In this document: positions 22,596-33,697 of the stretch, one piece after another | How the letters are laid out: the number at the start of each line of letters is the position of its first letter | Numbering within the stretch: position 1 is the stretch's first letter | Assembly: GCA_039583875.1 (NCBI GenBank) | Contig: CM077152.1 | Coordinates: 15,363,059-15,427,058, forward strand | Direction: 5' to 3' | Length of the DNA: 64,000 bases | Origin: Platanthera guangdongensis | Taxonomy: Eukaryota > Streptophyta > Magnoliopsida > Asparagales > Orchidaceae | Translations under genes and position numbers: made by a program | The notes under the pieces: generated by a model | Seen by the model: only the letters and a program-made list of their open reading frames with translations | Database searches by the model: none | Told to the model about the DNA's origin: nothing

Positions 22596-24190
22596 ATACT
22601 GTTGGAGGCAGAAGCTGCATTCGCATCTGTTAACGCCCTCGAGAGGCGTGTTCACCAAATGGAGGAGAAGCAGACCGAAATGCTCACTCTGCTCAGAAAT
22701 TTAGCAGCACCCCTCGCTCCTCTGCCACCAGCACCAGCCATTCCACTCCCTCTGCCAAATCATGGCCCGGCGCAAGAAGTCCCGCAAGGAGAGGAACAAA
22801 CTCGCATAGGACAAGAAGAACAGCGTCAGGCTGAGCGCCATAGTGACAATCGTCGACATGACCCTCCAAGGAATGAGGGGCTTCAAGAGTACTCCCCTCT
22901 GGATACTATCCGCACTAACGTGATGTACGTAATTCAGAATGATCTGACATTCCACCAGCCAAGAATTCCTCATCCATTCAAGCAAGTTGATTTACCGCCA
23001 TCAGGAGAACTCTCCGCCTCAACCAGACATTGTCTGCACAAGGAGTACGACATAGAGAAGGAATTCTCAAGTACAAGTAGCTCCCCCACGCCCGCAGCAC
23101 TACTCCAAGAGATACATGATCGCCGCCTTGCCAATCCTCATCATGAAGAGAACTTTGAAAACGAGATGAGTCTCGATGCCTCCGCCACAAAGCTGGAACT
23201 AAGTGAAGACCTACCCAACTACAACTCACTTGACTCTTGGGCAGGTCCAGATCCGGAAGATGACTTTTAAATCCATAGTTTCAGCAGAACCGACAACCCG
23301 CTGGCACACGTGAGGAGCTTCGAAACTATCATGCACGCTCGCAATGCTTCAGATCAACTCATGGTCCAGACATTTCCGACAACACTAAAAGGGAAGGCTC
23401 GAACTTGGTTTTATTTTCTGCAAGAAGAAAAGATAGACAGCTACTTTGAATTCGCAGCTCTTTTTATCAAAAGTTTCATGACAGTTAGAAAACCCACACC
23501 TGAAAGTACAAGCCCGTATAAAGTCCAGAAAAGGAAGCTAGAGAACAGTGAGTACCCTGAGCACAAGAGAAACTGCAACCAACACACAAGTACACACCAA
23601 GAGCGAGAGTTGCATCAGTTCGTGACGCTCGACGCCCCACAGGGCAGGATCTTTGAAGCAATTCGTAACCACCTGGCCTTGTGCAGGCCCAGGCCACTCC
23701 CCTCTGGCCGAGGAGATTTGTCAAAATATTGCAGGTATCACCAGGGTCATGGCCACAGCACCGATGGGTGCAATCAGCTAAAGGAAGAGATCCAACGACA
23801 GACTAGTCTGGGGGTGGTTGATCAATTCCTATCAAGAAAGAGGCAGCCTCCTAACCAGAACATGAGACGTACAACCATCAGAATTGGCGAGCCATCCATC
23901 AAGTTGAACTGAGTTCTGGTGGACGAAGGGATTACCATTAATGTGTTGTTTCTATCAACACTTCTTCAACTCAAACTAATCACCGGCAATCTCGAGCTAA
24001 TATCTGCCAAAGCACGTGTTTCAGAAACGCCCCAGTACCAGTCGTAGGCACTGTTACTCTTCCGATCTCTCTTGAAGAAGCACCTGAGCAAGCAACCTAT
24101 GACGTACAGTTCGTTGTCATCAAAGCTGTCTCTGACTACACCGCAATACTCCAACAATCACTCTTGGATGTTTTCCAATCTCGTTCCCGC
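22596..24190 (+). pseudogene. Tat-type Gypsy gag and start of protease
   Basis: Continues the frame begun at 13252. A coiled-coil-like start with Pro-rich segment is followed by TAA 23268-23270. The same frame then gives a Retrotrans_gag core (HVRSFETIMHARNASDQLMV, then TTLKGKARTWF near 23385) and CRYHQGHGHSTDGC near 23735. TGA 23910-23912 follows, then a protease-like VLVDEGITINVL where VLVDGGS is usual. After a frameshift, 24040-24180 still resembles the later protease segment (FVVIKA..YTAIL). Reverse transcriptase and integrase are absent. Confidence 0.75.
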
Positions 24191-24554
24191 CCCTTTCATC
24201 CTGGAGCCTTTTCTTTTTCCGCTCATTTATTTATCTGCTATTGTAAAAGCTCGGGCTTGCGAAAACTATCTTTTTGCTATTCGCTTTATTAATGTCTAAC
24301 TGAGAAGTAGTTTAGTCAGGCTAGGTCGCGCAACCAGATTAAGTACCTACATTCTTCGGCGGTCGGATTGAGTACTTACATTCTCCGCCGTTACTGCAAT
24401 CCAATGCCTTGTCGTCGCAAGGGCCTGCCCCCTCGCGATTGCAACTGGATTAAGTACCCACATTCCCCGGCGGTCGGATTGAGTACTTACAGTCTCCGAC
24501 AAATTAAGCCACGAACAACCCTCACACAAACTCCCCGACTCCCCGTGGGGGCCT
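24191..24554. other. Gypsy untranslated tail with imperfect repeats
   Basis: Non-coding. A unit with 'cggcggtcggattgagtacttaca' character occurs at about 24356 and 24470, grading into the downstream minisatellite. No gene seen. Confidence 0.45.
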
Positions 24555-25810
24555 CCCCCCCCCCTCACGGCTAAGTCATGAGCAACCCTCGTGCAAATTA
24601 AGCCGTGAGCAACCCTCGCGCAAACTCTCCGTGGGGGCCTGCCCCCCTCACGGCTACGCCGCGAGCCTGACTCATGCAACCTCGCAAGGTCCTGCCCCTC
24701 TTTCGCGACAAAGCCGCGGACCTGAGCCGTGCAAACTAAGCCGCGAGCCTGACTCGTACAACCTCGCAAGGGCCTGTCCCCCTTTCGCGACAAAGTCGCG
24801 GACCTGAGCTGTGCAAACTAAGCCACGAGCCTGACTCGTGCAACCTCGCAAGGGCCTGCCCCTTATCGCGATAAATCCACGGACCTAAGCCATGCAAACA
24901 AAGCCGCAAGCCTGACTCGTGCAACCTCACAAGGGCCTGCCCCCTTTCGCGATAAAGCCGCGGACTAGAGCCGTGTAGACTAAGCCTCGAGCCTAACTCG
25001 TGCAACCTCGCAAGGGCCTGCCCCCCTTCGCGGCAAAGCCGCAGACCTGAGTCGTGCAAACTAAGTCGCGAGCCTGACTCATGCAACCTCGCAAGGGTCT
25101 GCCCCTATTCGCGACAAAGTCGCAGACCTGAGCCGTGCAAACTAAGCCGCGAGCCTGACTCGTACAACCTCGCAAGGACCTGCCCCCCTTTCGCGACAAA
25201 GTCGTAGACCTGAGCCGTGCAAACTAAGCTGCGAGCTTGACTCGTATAACCTCAGAAGGGCCTGTCCCCCATCGCAACAAAGTCGCAGACCTGAGCCGTG
25301 CAAACTAAGCCGCAAGCCTGACTAGTACAACCTCGCAAGGGCCTGCCCCCCTTTCGCGACAAAGTCGCGGACCTGAGCCGTGCAAACTAAGCCGCAAGCC
25401 TGACTAGTGCAACCTCGCAAGGGTCTGCCCCCCTTTCGCGATAAAGCCGCGGACCTGAGTCGTGCAAACTAAGTCGTGAGCCTGACTCATGCAACCTCGC
25501 AAGGGCCTGCCCCCCTTTCACAACAAAGCTGCGGACCTGAGCCGTGCAAACTAAGCCGCGAGCCTGACTCATACAACCTCGCAAGGGCCTACCCCCCTTC
25601 GCGACAAATCCACGGACCTGAGTCGTGTAAACTAAGCCGCAAGCCTGACTAGTGCAACATCACAAGGGCCTGCCCCCCTTTTGCGATAAAGCCGCAGACC
25701 AGAGCCATGCAGACTGTGCCGCGAGCCTGACTCGTGAAGCCTCGCAAGGACCTGCCTCTTTTTGCAAGCAAAGCTGCGGACCAGAACCGTGCAAGCAAAA
25801 CAGCTAAGAG
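24555..25810. repeat. ~82-bp minisatellite in the Tat-type Gypsy tail
   Basis: About 15 imperfect head-to-tail units of 80-82 bp. The marker 'aactaag' or a close variant recurs near 24734, 24816, 24896, 24978 and 25059, and onward. Each unit contains 'cctcgcaagggcctgcccc' and a small 'tcgcgacaaagtcgcg'-type palindrome. Minus-strand open frames here are repeat artefacts. Tandem repeats in the 3' untranslated region are common in Tat/Ogre elements. Confidence 0.88.
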
Positions 25811-25870
25811 GGCATGAAAAAATAATGCCATACAAAACAGTAGGAATGATACAAAAGGGGCAATCAACGC

Positions 25871-26551
25871 TTAAGAACAACAACGACAAATCCATAACAA
25901 AAGGCAAAATACAGTACGACTAACTAAACAACAAAATGCAAATACACAACTGTGAATAAGTAAGAGCTGATACTCGTCATCCGAGTAAGAATCCTCGTCC
26001 TCAGAAACATCTACAAAGCTGAAGCCGAATGTGTTACATCTCAAGCTCTTGCTGACCAGGCAGAAGGCCTTCGAGACACAGCGCTGGTGGACTAGCTCAC
26101 GAACATCGTCCATCTGAGACTCCACCTCCTTGGACAAAATCTCGTCACGAATCTCCTCTGCAATCAGACAATGGTCTCTCATGTAGTCCAATGATTCTAG
26201 GTACTCTACAAGTCCCACAGCCTTCAACTCTGACACATGGCTATCAGAAGACAACATCTCCACTTGGGCCTTCGCCACCCGAAGCTGGGTCTCAACGCCG
26301 GTGGCTTCCTCTTATGTCGCCTGTAACCGGGTCTCCAAGCCCAAAGTCTCCTCCTTTGAGTGCTTCAGCATCTGGGTGGTCCTCTCCACTAGGGTTTTCT
26401 CTACCTCCAGGGTTGCGCGTGCGTCCTCTAGCTCAGATTTCAGCCCCGACCCGATCCGATGAGACCGTGTAAGGTCCCGATCTTGTATTATAATAATCAA
26501 GCAACATTTTAAGTAGTTAAGAATGCCCTCTATAATACTAAGAGAATACAC
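25871..26551 (-). pseudogene. Antisense accessory ORF of Tat-type Gypsy
   Basis: Minus-strand frame with one stop (TAA at 26312-26314). The N-terminal half is coiled-coil-like (SELEDARATLEVEKTLVERT). The C-terminal half has an acidic helical region (VEYLESLDYMRDHCLIAEEI) and an Asp/Ser/Glu tail (SEDEDSYSDDEY). Location beyond the minisatellite and orientation opposite to gag match antisense accessory ORFs described for Tat-clade elements (Grande type). Function unknown. The right end merges into Copia-derived sequence, so the true start is lost. Confidence 0.6.
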
Positions 26552-26700
26552 GTACGACTAAGACATGATTTGTTGAATTATCTGAAAGAACAAAAAATTA
26601 TCATTTTGATCGATGTGCGTTCGAAGGACAACCTGGCTGATCCATTGGTGAAAGGAAGGTCCAAAGACTGATTAATCAAAATAGTGGGGGAAGTGAAACT
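26535..26700 (+). pseudogene. Copia RNase H C-terminal scrap
   Basis: Frame reading through DVRSKDNLADPLVKGRSKD, the conserved end of Copia polyproteins (usual form: S-x-DN-x-ADPLTKGL), followed by TGA. No upstream pol is present. The fragment abuts the Gypsy tail. Confidence 0.7.
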
Positions 26701-27623
26701 AAATGTGATTTAGTTCGGCTTTAGTTCAAGGTTAGGCGATTCAGTTTAGCCTCAGTCTGAATATTTTGATTTTTCAAATTTCCTTTGTCAAAACAAACAT
26801 GTTGTGCACCGTTGAAGTTCTTTGTTGCTGAGTATAGATCTGGTAAGTTGTTTCATTCCAAATCTGATGCTAACAACTTCACCTATATTCAACTATCTTG
26901 CCTTGGAGAAAAGTGTTATTCCAAACTTGATAACACGATCTAACTTAGTTTGACGTTTCTTTTGTTAATTGATTCTTTTTCAAACTTGATGAATTTCAGT
27001 TAACTTTAGAAGGACAGTAACCATGACATTTTATATAGGAACATAGATATAATTGTGATGTCCCGAAATCCAAAAATCATTTTGTTTGAAAACAAATAAC
27101 AAATTCTGAGGTTAAAACCTATAATACTCTGAGTAGATGTTCTCATAGCTTATAAATACTACGTTTTTACAATAAAACTTGATACATGTACATTTTCAAA
27201 GGTTGAAATTCATTTTTTAATGAATTTTTTTTTGAAATTACAAAAGGAGCACTTGTTATTTAAGATCCTGATAAGGATGTCCTAATGTAGATCTGAGGAC
27301 GTTGACAGTTTGAGTATTATTATGTTTCTTTTATCATTGCTCAGAGCACTGTGCAGATCTTCCTTTGTATATATGTGGTTGAACTATTTTGCTCTCTATT
27401 GATTTGGGACGCTAGGCTTATAGAGCATGTGCCCTGTGTGTACATGAGACTATGTTGTGCTGCTGTTGAGTTTTATTTTACTTATGTTTGCATACTTCTT
27501 TCTATTTAAATTTAATATGTTTAATAAGTGCTGGACACAGTTGTGAATGATTCACCTTTGACTGAACATTGCACAAACCACCATTTTCCCGATGTCGGGT
27601 TTACGACGGACATGGGTGAAGAT
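26701..27623. other. Non-coding, probably Copia 3' region
   Basis: AT-rich DNA between the RNase H scrap and a putative 3' LTR start. It ends in a weak purine run 'gggtgaagat'. No gene seen. Confidence 0.35.
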
Positions 27624-27805
27624 TGTTGGATATTTAGGTAATATGTCCGCTCGTGTCAAAACCGTCTTAGAATGACCTAATGAGTTTCATGTCATTCTAG
27701 GATTACGCTATACAGAAAAGGTACTATAAATATCCTTCCAAAATTGATGAGCTATTGTAAAATACCTTGAACGACCAAGCCTCCCTAACAGTTATGTGGT
27801 TATCC
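27624..27805 (+). mobile_element. Possible Copia LTR fragment
   Basis: Begins TGTTGGATATTTAGG straight after 'gggtgaagat' and contains 'actataaatatcc' as a TATA-like box (27722). It fits a truncated 3' LTR of the Copia scrap upstream. The right boundary is not defined by a repeat or target duplication. Confidence 0.4.
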
Positions 27806-28304
27806 GCAAACCGTAACGACCCAAATTACTAATTGCAAGTCATTTTAGTATAGTTCACGACGTCTATTATTATAATATTTTTGTTACGCACACACCGACA
27901 TCATTTCGGCTATTGACACTCATCCATGATAGGTCATTATGCGGGCAGTTATCCACAAATCGAATGGTAGAGATCGCGAGGGAATGATCCGATGGCGGAG
28001 AATCGACCAGTAGTGGTGAGGGGCCGGCGGTGAACCCCCGATGATAGAGTCCGCCCGAAAAGGAGATCCATTTCTTACGAATTGAAGGACATCCATTTTA
28101 AAATGGCGAATGTTAACCGCACCCCGTTTTTGGCTATCCGCACCCCAAAACGTTTTTAAAAAACACTTCGCCAAAAATTTAATCGCAACCCTAACTATTC
28201 ACCATCTTATCTCCCGGTTCACCGAAGCAGTCGTCCCCCCAACTTGTGAAATCCGCAACTCGTGAAATCGGCCTCCCGTTTCCTTACTCGTCGTACTATG
28301 AGAT
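27806..28304. other. Non-coding stretch
   Basis: Mixed intergenic sequence with no open frame or motif that I recognise. A C-rich 'ccgcaccccgttttt'/'ccgcaccccaaaacg' pair occurs near 28118 and 28138. Confidence 0.3.
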
Positions 28305-28700
28305 AACGAGAGGGTGTCAGCGGTGGCTGGGTCTTTTGGTTACATGGCGCTAGAGTGTGGGGTGTTGAGGAAGGTGAACGAGAAGGTGGATGTTAGCTTT
28401 GGCGTGGTGCTTCTAGAGCTGGTGATGGGGAGGGAAGCTGGGGATGGGGGCGTGGAAGATGATGAGAATCTGACGGACTAGGCGTGGCAGAGATATAAGG
28501 AGAGTGGGTGGACGGTGACGGATGCGGTGGATGAGGAAATAGCCAGAGATTCATCAGAGTGGGTAGAGGAGGCTGAGGTGGTGTTCAGGATGGGGCTTAT
28601 TATGCACAGGTTGGGATCCGGCAAGCCGTCCGACGACAAATGAAGTGTTGTAGGTGTTAATAAAATTGGGGCGGGGCAGGGAAGGTATTGACGGCATCGG
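28305..28700 (+). pseudogene. LRR-XI (HSL1-like) receptor kinase fragment
   Basis: Kinase C-lobe segment: [13 protein letters not shown] (usual GYIAPE altered), [18 protein letters not shown] (one residue shorter than the usual D-V-Y-S-F-G), then TAG near 28479 before AWQRYKESG, and GLIMHR..GSGKPS ending in TGA. The order and wording fit HAESA/HSL1-like LRR-XI kinases, not NIK, so it is not a copy of the gene at 1-3807. No N-lobe, catalytic loop or LRRs are present. Confidence 0.78.
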
Positions 28701-29286
28701 CGAAGCAGGGGGAACAAAGAGTGATTTGTAACAGATCAACAATGGGGTGCGACAATCCAAATATCAGAGTGCAGTTATATTTTCGAGTTACGATTAATAA
28801 TGAGATGCGGATATCAAAAATCAGATTGGGTTAACAATCGCCCTTAAAATTTAGGGTCTGTTTGGGACAGCTCTGACGGATTGAAAAGCTACTGTCCGGA
28901 TAGAGCTGTTTTAAAATAGATCTCTGGGAAGCAGTTTTGAAAAGCTGCAGAGTGTTTGAGTGTTCTGTGCAAAAGTGCGCTTTGAAGAGCGATTTTCTAT
29001 TTTTAGTTGTTTGGAGAAACAACTTTTGGAAGTTGTTTTTTTTTAAAAAAAAAATATATAAATATATATAAAATAACTGATAACATGAGTCTTTTACATA
29101 GTTCTAGAAAATAGAAAAAAAAGGTCTTCCAACATCCGGCGACTGTTTCCAATCCTTCCGATCACATGTTCGAAAAATAAATTAATATGAATCAAACTTC
29201 TGATAATTTAAATCCTTTATATTTTTAGTAAAAGATGGATCGAATTTTTACCTTCACGCACTGTATATTTCTTCTGCAATGATATC

Positions 29287-30602
29287 TCATACTGTAAACA
29301 TATGTTCTGCTCCAGCAGCATCAGTCATATCGCCTTCAATATCATCCTCTACCGCAGGGTCTTCATCCTCTGAGGGAACGAAAGAAGACTCATCAACATC
29401 ACTAGCATTAAACTCAGGGTCCCAGCGAGACGGATGTCTCTGAATGAAGTTATGTAAGGCCATTGTCGCTAGCACTATGGAACGCTGTTTTTTGAAGTTG
29501 TACTATGTCATTTTGCTCAAAATGTGCCACTTTTTTTTCCACACTCCAAACGTTCGCTCGATCACACTGCGAAGAGATGAATGAGCTTTATTGAAATGTT
29601 CTCGCCTTCCTTGTACAGGCCGACTCCCACGGGCAAAGTCTGCCAAGTGATATCTTGTTTCTGGGTACGACTTCAAATAATTCATCTTTAACGGATATCC
29701 AGCATCCACTAAGTAGTATTTACCTGCATTTATTTGGTTTGTTAAACAGGTAAACATTATGAAATACGAAAAATTTGAATGAATGTAAACATATTGATTA
29801 GTATACCTTCTGGAGGATGCGGAAAATACAATCTATCGTCTGTCAATACGCGCGCGAAGATGCGACTATCATGAGCAGATCCCTCTCATCCAGCCAGGGC
29901 AAATGTAAAACACATGTTAAAATCACATGCTGCCATAATATTTTGCGTCGTCGTGCTATGACGTCCTATGTATTGTACTTGATCTTCTACGGGTATCCTC
30001 GCATCAACATGTGTACCGTCAATGACACCAACACAATCCTTGAAGAATGGCATGTAATGAGGATCATACCTTATCTCAGCCGGAATATCTCTGAACTGAC
30101 GATCAATATGATTTATAACATCAATTGAGAGTAACAAAAGAGATCTAAGCCCTTTCGAAAAATATCTACTAATTGTTTCGGTCGAGTACTGGAACCGTTA
30201 TTTCGTTAATCTAATGGAACCTCGTTGTGCTAAGATATACAATGTCATCCCTAGGACTTCTCTTGAGGACGTCCGCTGTGATCCTTGAAGTTCATGATCT
30301 GCTTCCAGTTTATGAAGTAAATCTATGAAAATGCATTTCGACATCCTAAATGCATCATGAATCCTATCTGGATGTCCTTCTAGTAACTCTTTGATCCATT
30401 TCGCCCCTGTTTGGGTAGATGTCATGCATGAGCGTGTGTCTTGAACTTGATAATTCATCCTCTCAATCGATGACATAACTACACGGCAATACTCTATATA
30501 TTGCCTCCGCTCCGACGAAAGACTAGTTGAATCCCCAGAATCTTCAGGGGAGGAGTCATGCTCTTCCATTATAGTAGCTGCAATTAAAGCATCACAAAAC
30601 AT
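29287..30602 (-). pseudogene. PIF/Harbinger DDE transposase, broken
   Basis: DDE_Tnp_4 (HARBI1-like) protein on the minus strand. N-terminal helical segment (RMSKCIFIDLLHKLE), first Asp in GVIDGTHV near 30025, second Asp in GSAHDSRIF near 29868, Glu in VIERTFGVWKKKWHIL near 29535, then MALHNFIQRH. One intron fits: donor GT at 29806-29805 and acceptor AG ending at 29724 (minus strand, 83 bp), joining PEG to KYYLVDAGY. Stops inside the frame: TAA at 30198-30200, TGA at 29886-29888 (Trp expected in AGWEGS) and TAG at 29503-29505. The catalytic triad residues are still present. Confidence 0.9.
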
Positions 30603-30755
30603 TTAGCATAATCTATATAAAGATAATAACAAAACAGCTATTACAGTTTCGAGACAGAAACATCACGCGGTACAACATCAAAAAAACAAATAGAAACATC
30701 ATTGTGTTCTTCATGCAAAACACAAAAGGAACTATAGATCGTAGCTAAGCCCGTG

Positions 30756-31700
30756 TCAATGAGCCCTCTTCTCGTACGCCTTCATAATCCACCAAATCCG
30801 CATATCTTCTGGAATACTCATGAAGATATCCCTAGTGGTCTTGCCCCTGATGTGCTCGAGAGCAGAGTAATATAGATCTAGGTTTGCCCGTAGCTCTGGG
30901 CTACTGGAAATCAACTCCACCACCTCTTTGACTGTGACAACAGGTGGAGGCTTCACAACTATAGTGGATTGATGTAAATCTGACGTCAAAGAGAATGACA
31001 TTCCTTTGTTCTTCCCAACCTTTCTTCTTTTACTTGCCGAGGATGACGCATTTCCAGGAGGTGTTGAAGCACCTCCTATATCTTCGGGACCACCTTGATT
31101 GTTTTCCATGTTATCCACTACATCATCATCATCTTCCAACTGGATGCTCCCCACATCTGGTGGCAAACTCCCAATTGAAGGAGCCCATGAGTCTTCTCCA
31201 GTTGCGACAACCTGACTGAACATGGTGTTCAGTTTCTCCTCCAACTCAGGTGTAATACCTCTGTATCAAAATTTTTTCGCCGCTGGTACAACCTATTGAA
31301 ATGAATAAATCAATATTAAAATATGTCAAAAATTAAAACTAATTTAATGAATAAAAACATCATTTGTTCTAACCTTAATCTTTTTTGCCCACCATTATTC
31401 TGATGCAGCAATAGTTCTCTTCTCTGAATCCCAACCTAAACCAGTCTTGCTATGTTTCAGCTCCTTCCATAACTTCCAATCATTCTTCAAATGATCCCAT
31501 TTATTTTTCATTTGCAGTCGATCATAGCTTTTCCCGGTTCGTTTTTTAAACCCCGCAATCAAATTTTTCCACCCTTCTTTGCTAAAGTGGGTGGTGGGCC
31601 AATTCCCCAAACCAATCTCTTTTATGCAGAGATCACAAAATAATATCACTTCACCTGACTCCCAACTCGCAACGATTCCTCCTTCCTTCGGTTTTACCAT
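30756..31700 (-). pseudogene. Myb/SANT-like partner gene of Harbinger element
   Basis: Starts at 31700 (MVKPKEGG...). A Myb/SANT-like domain follows, with spaced tryptophans (GNWPTTHFSKEGWKNLIAGF, then KWDHLKNDWKLWKEL). TAA at 31395-31397 interrupts before WWAKKIK. A donor (AAG|GTTAGA) near 31374 and an acceptor near 31293 imply an intron. TGA at 31266-31268 sits where Arg is likely. The second exon runs to 30756 with an acidic middle, a KRRKVGKNK basic patch (possible nuclear signal) and a helical C-terminus. In this superfamily such a protein recruits the transposase to the element ends. Confidence 0.82.
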
Positions 31701-31778
31701 TACGTTATACCCTAAATCCTATTTAAAATATGAATTAATAATCATAATACTAATTATAATAACAATTACATGTACGCG

Positions 31779-32038
31779 TACACAAACAAAAAAACACACA
31801 CTTAAACGTACACATAAACATACACACACACACACAAACATCCACAAAACACACACACACACACAAACATACACACACACACACACAAACATACACACAC
31901 ACACAAACATACACACATCCATCCCTATACACACACATTCATACAACAATCAAACACACACACACACACACACACACATCCATATACACACACAATCATG
32001 AACAAATTCAAAACACACACACACACACACACATCCAC

Positions 32039-32078
<40 letters not shown>

Positions 32079-33130
32079 TACACACATCCGTCCTTATACA
32101 TACACATTCATACACAAATCCATGCACAATCACATACCCCAAAACCCATGATTTAGAGGAAAGAGCATTACCGTCGATTGAAGAGGGAGAAGAGAGAGCC
32201 GAATCTCTGCTGTCCGGCGGAAGCTATGGCTGGAAGCCGGGCGAAGCTAGGCCGATGGAAGCTAGGCCGAGGAGAGAGCGCGAAGCCGGGCCGACGGAAG
32301 CTAGGGTGGAGACGACGACCGTGGCTGCGGGCTGCGGGCTGTCCGAGAAGAAGGGCTGCGATGTCGCCGTTCGAGAGAAGGCTGCATGCTGCGATGTCGT
32401 CGTTCGAGAGAAGGCTGCGAAGGAGAAGAAGGGCTGCAAAGGAGAAGGGTTGCGACAGAAGCTAGGGCTGCGGGATCGGGGGCTGCGGGATCGGGATGGA
32501 CGCGGAATCGGGAGAAATTGATTTCGGGAGAGCTAAACGCAGGGAGGGTCTGTCTTACGGAAAATAGCTCTGGGAGCGGCTCTTCGAACAACAATCAAAC
32601 ACACACACACACATTCATACACAAATCCATACACACACACATCCATATACACACACAATCATGCACAAATTCAAAACACACACACACATACACAAACAAA
32701 AAAACACACACTTACACGTACACATAAACACACACACACAAACAAACATACACACATCCATCCCTATACACACACATTCATACAACAATCAAACACACAC
32801 ACACACATTCATACACAAATCCATACACACACACACATCCATATACACACACAATCATGCACAAATTCAAAACACACACACACACATCCACAAAACACAC
32901 ACACACACACACACAAACATACACACATCCATCCCTATACACACACATTCACACAACAATCAAACACACACACACACACACACATCCATACACACACACA
33001 ATCATGCACAAATTCAAAACACACACACACACACATCCACAAAACACACACACACACACAAACATACACACATCCATCCTTATACATACACATTCATACA
33101 CAAATCCATGCACAATCACATACCCCAAAA
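31779..33130. repeat. CA-rich simple repeats within Harbinger element
   Basis: Blocks of (CA)n interrupted by 'atacacacatccat' and 'caaattcaaaac' phrases. A GC-rich block (32170-32589) splits them. Open frames such as 31579-32001 and 32661-33167 are His/Thr repeats and not genes. Confidence 0.9.
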
Positions 33131-33599
33131 CCCATCATTTAGAGGAAAGAGCATTACCGTCGATTGAAAAAGGGGAAGAGAGAGTCGGATCTCTGTTGTC
33201 CGGCGGAAGCTAGGGCTGGAAGCCGGGCGAAGCTAGGTTGATGGAAGCTAGGCCGAGGAGAGAGCGCGAAGCCGGGTCGACAGAAGCTAGGGTGGAGACG
33301 ACGACCGTGGCTGCGGGCTGCGGGCTGCGGGCTGTCCGAGAAGAAGGGCTGCGATGTCGCCGTTCGAGAGAAGGCTGCAGGCTGCGATGTCGCCGTTCGA
33401 GAGAAGGCTGCGAAGGAGAAGACGGCCTGCGAAGGAGAAGGGTTGCGACAGAAGCTAGGGCTGCGGGATCGGGGGCTGCGGGATCGGGATGGACGCGGAA
33501 TCGGGATGGACGTGGAATCGGGAGAAATTGATTTCGGGAGAGCTAAACGCAGGGAGGATCTGGCTTACGGAAAATAGCTCTGGGAGCGGCTCTTCGAAC
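31943..33599. repeat. Internal tandem duplication in Harbinger right end
   Basis: Unit A (about 31943-32589) and unit B (about 32590-33599) share the order: CA blocks, 'cattaccgtcgattgaa' (32166 and 33152), a GC-rich block, and 'tctgggagcggctcttcgaac' (32569 and 33579, position of the shared end). Unit B is longer through extra CA blocks. Only unit B continues to the terminal repeat, so the element grew by duplicating its own subterminal DNA. Confidence 0.82.
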
Positions 33600-33697
33600 C
33601 GCGATTCCATTAAAGAGCCCTCCCAAACAGCAGCATTAACAGCTCTGGCGACTGAGAAAGAGCTGCTCCAGCTGCCAGAGCTGTCCCAAGACCCTTA

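Larger units (their letters stand above)
12639..26560 (+). mobile_element. Tat-lineage Gypsy remnant split by Copia 2
   Basis: Defined by four pieces in order. (1) An LTR promoter and R-U5-like stretch (TATA box ggatataaaagg at 12661). (2) A leader ending 'gctccgtctgtgggaac' just before the gag start ATG 13252. (3) The gag and start of protease, 13252-13400 and 22601-24190. (4) A 3' tail with an ~82-bp minisatellite and an antisense ORF. An antisense accessory ORF near the 3' end is known for Tat-clade elements such as maize Grande. Most of pol is missing between about 24190 and 24300, no 3' LTR is recognisable, and the 26560 end is approximate. Copia 2 (13401-22595) is inserted in gag. The boundary with the Tekay solo LTR suggests that LTR sits in this element's 5' LTR. 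Confidence 0.7.
28854..33694 (-). mobile_element. PIF/Harbinger DNA transposon (4.84 kb)
   Basis: Ends GGGTCTGTTTGGGACAGC on the left and, in the reverse complement, GGGTCTTGGGACAGC on the right. Flanked by TTA on both sides (28851-28853 and 33695-33697), the PIF/Harbinger target duplication. It encodes the two genes of the superfamily on the minus strand, a Myb/SANT-like protein followed by a DDE transposase. Both are broken by nonsense codons, so it is dead unless complemented. The right third holds CA repeats and an internal duplication. The right end lies about 620 bp upstream of the BAP31-like start codon. Confidence 0.92.

Noticed and set aside
24347..25584. Minus-strand frames with repeated LHESGSRLSLHGSG-type peptides
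   Set aside because: They are the ~82-bp minisatellite read in one frame; each copy is broken and no start or family resemblance exists.
24555..25810. CRISPR-like direct repeats with small palindromes
   Set aside because: Units are contiguous with no unique spacers, no cas genes are nearby, and the context is a plant retrotransposon. The 56-bp array at 38690-39190 is rejected for the same reasons.
31579..33213. His/Thr-rich open frames
   Set aside because: They are (CA)n microsatellite translated in all frames.
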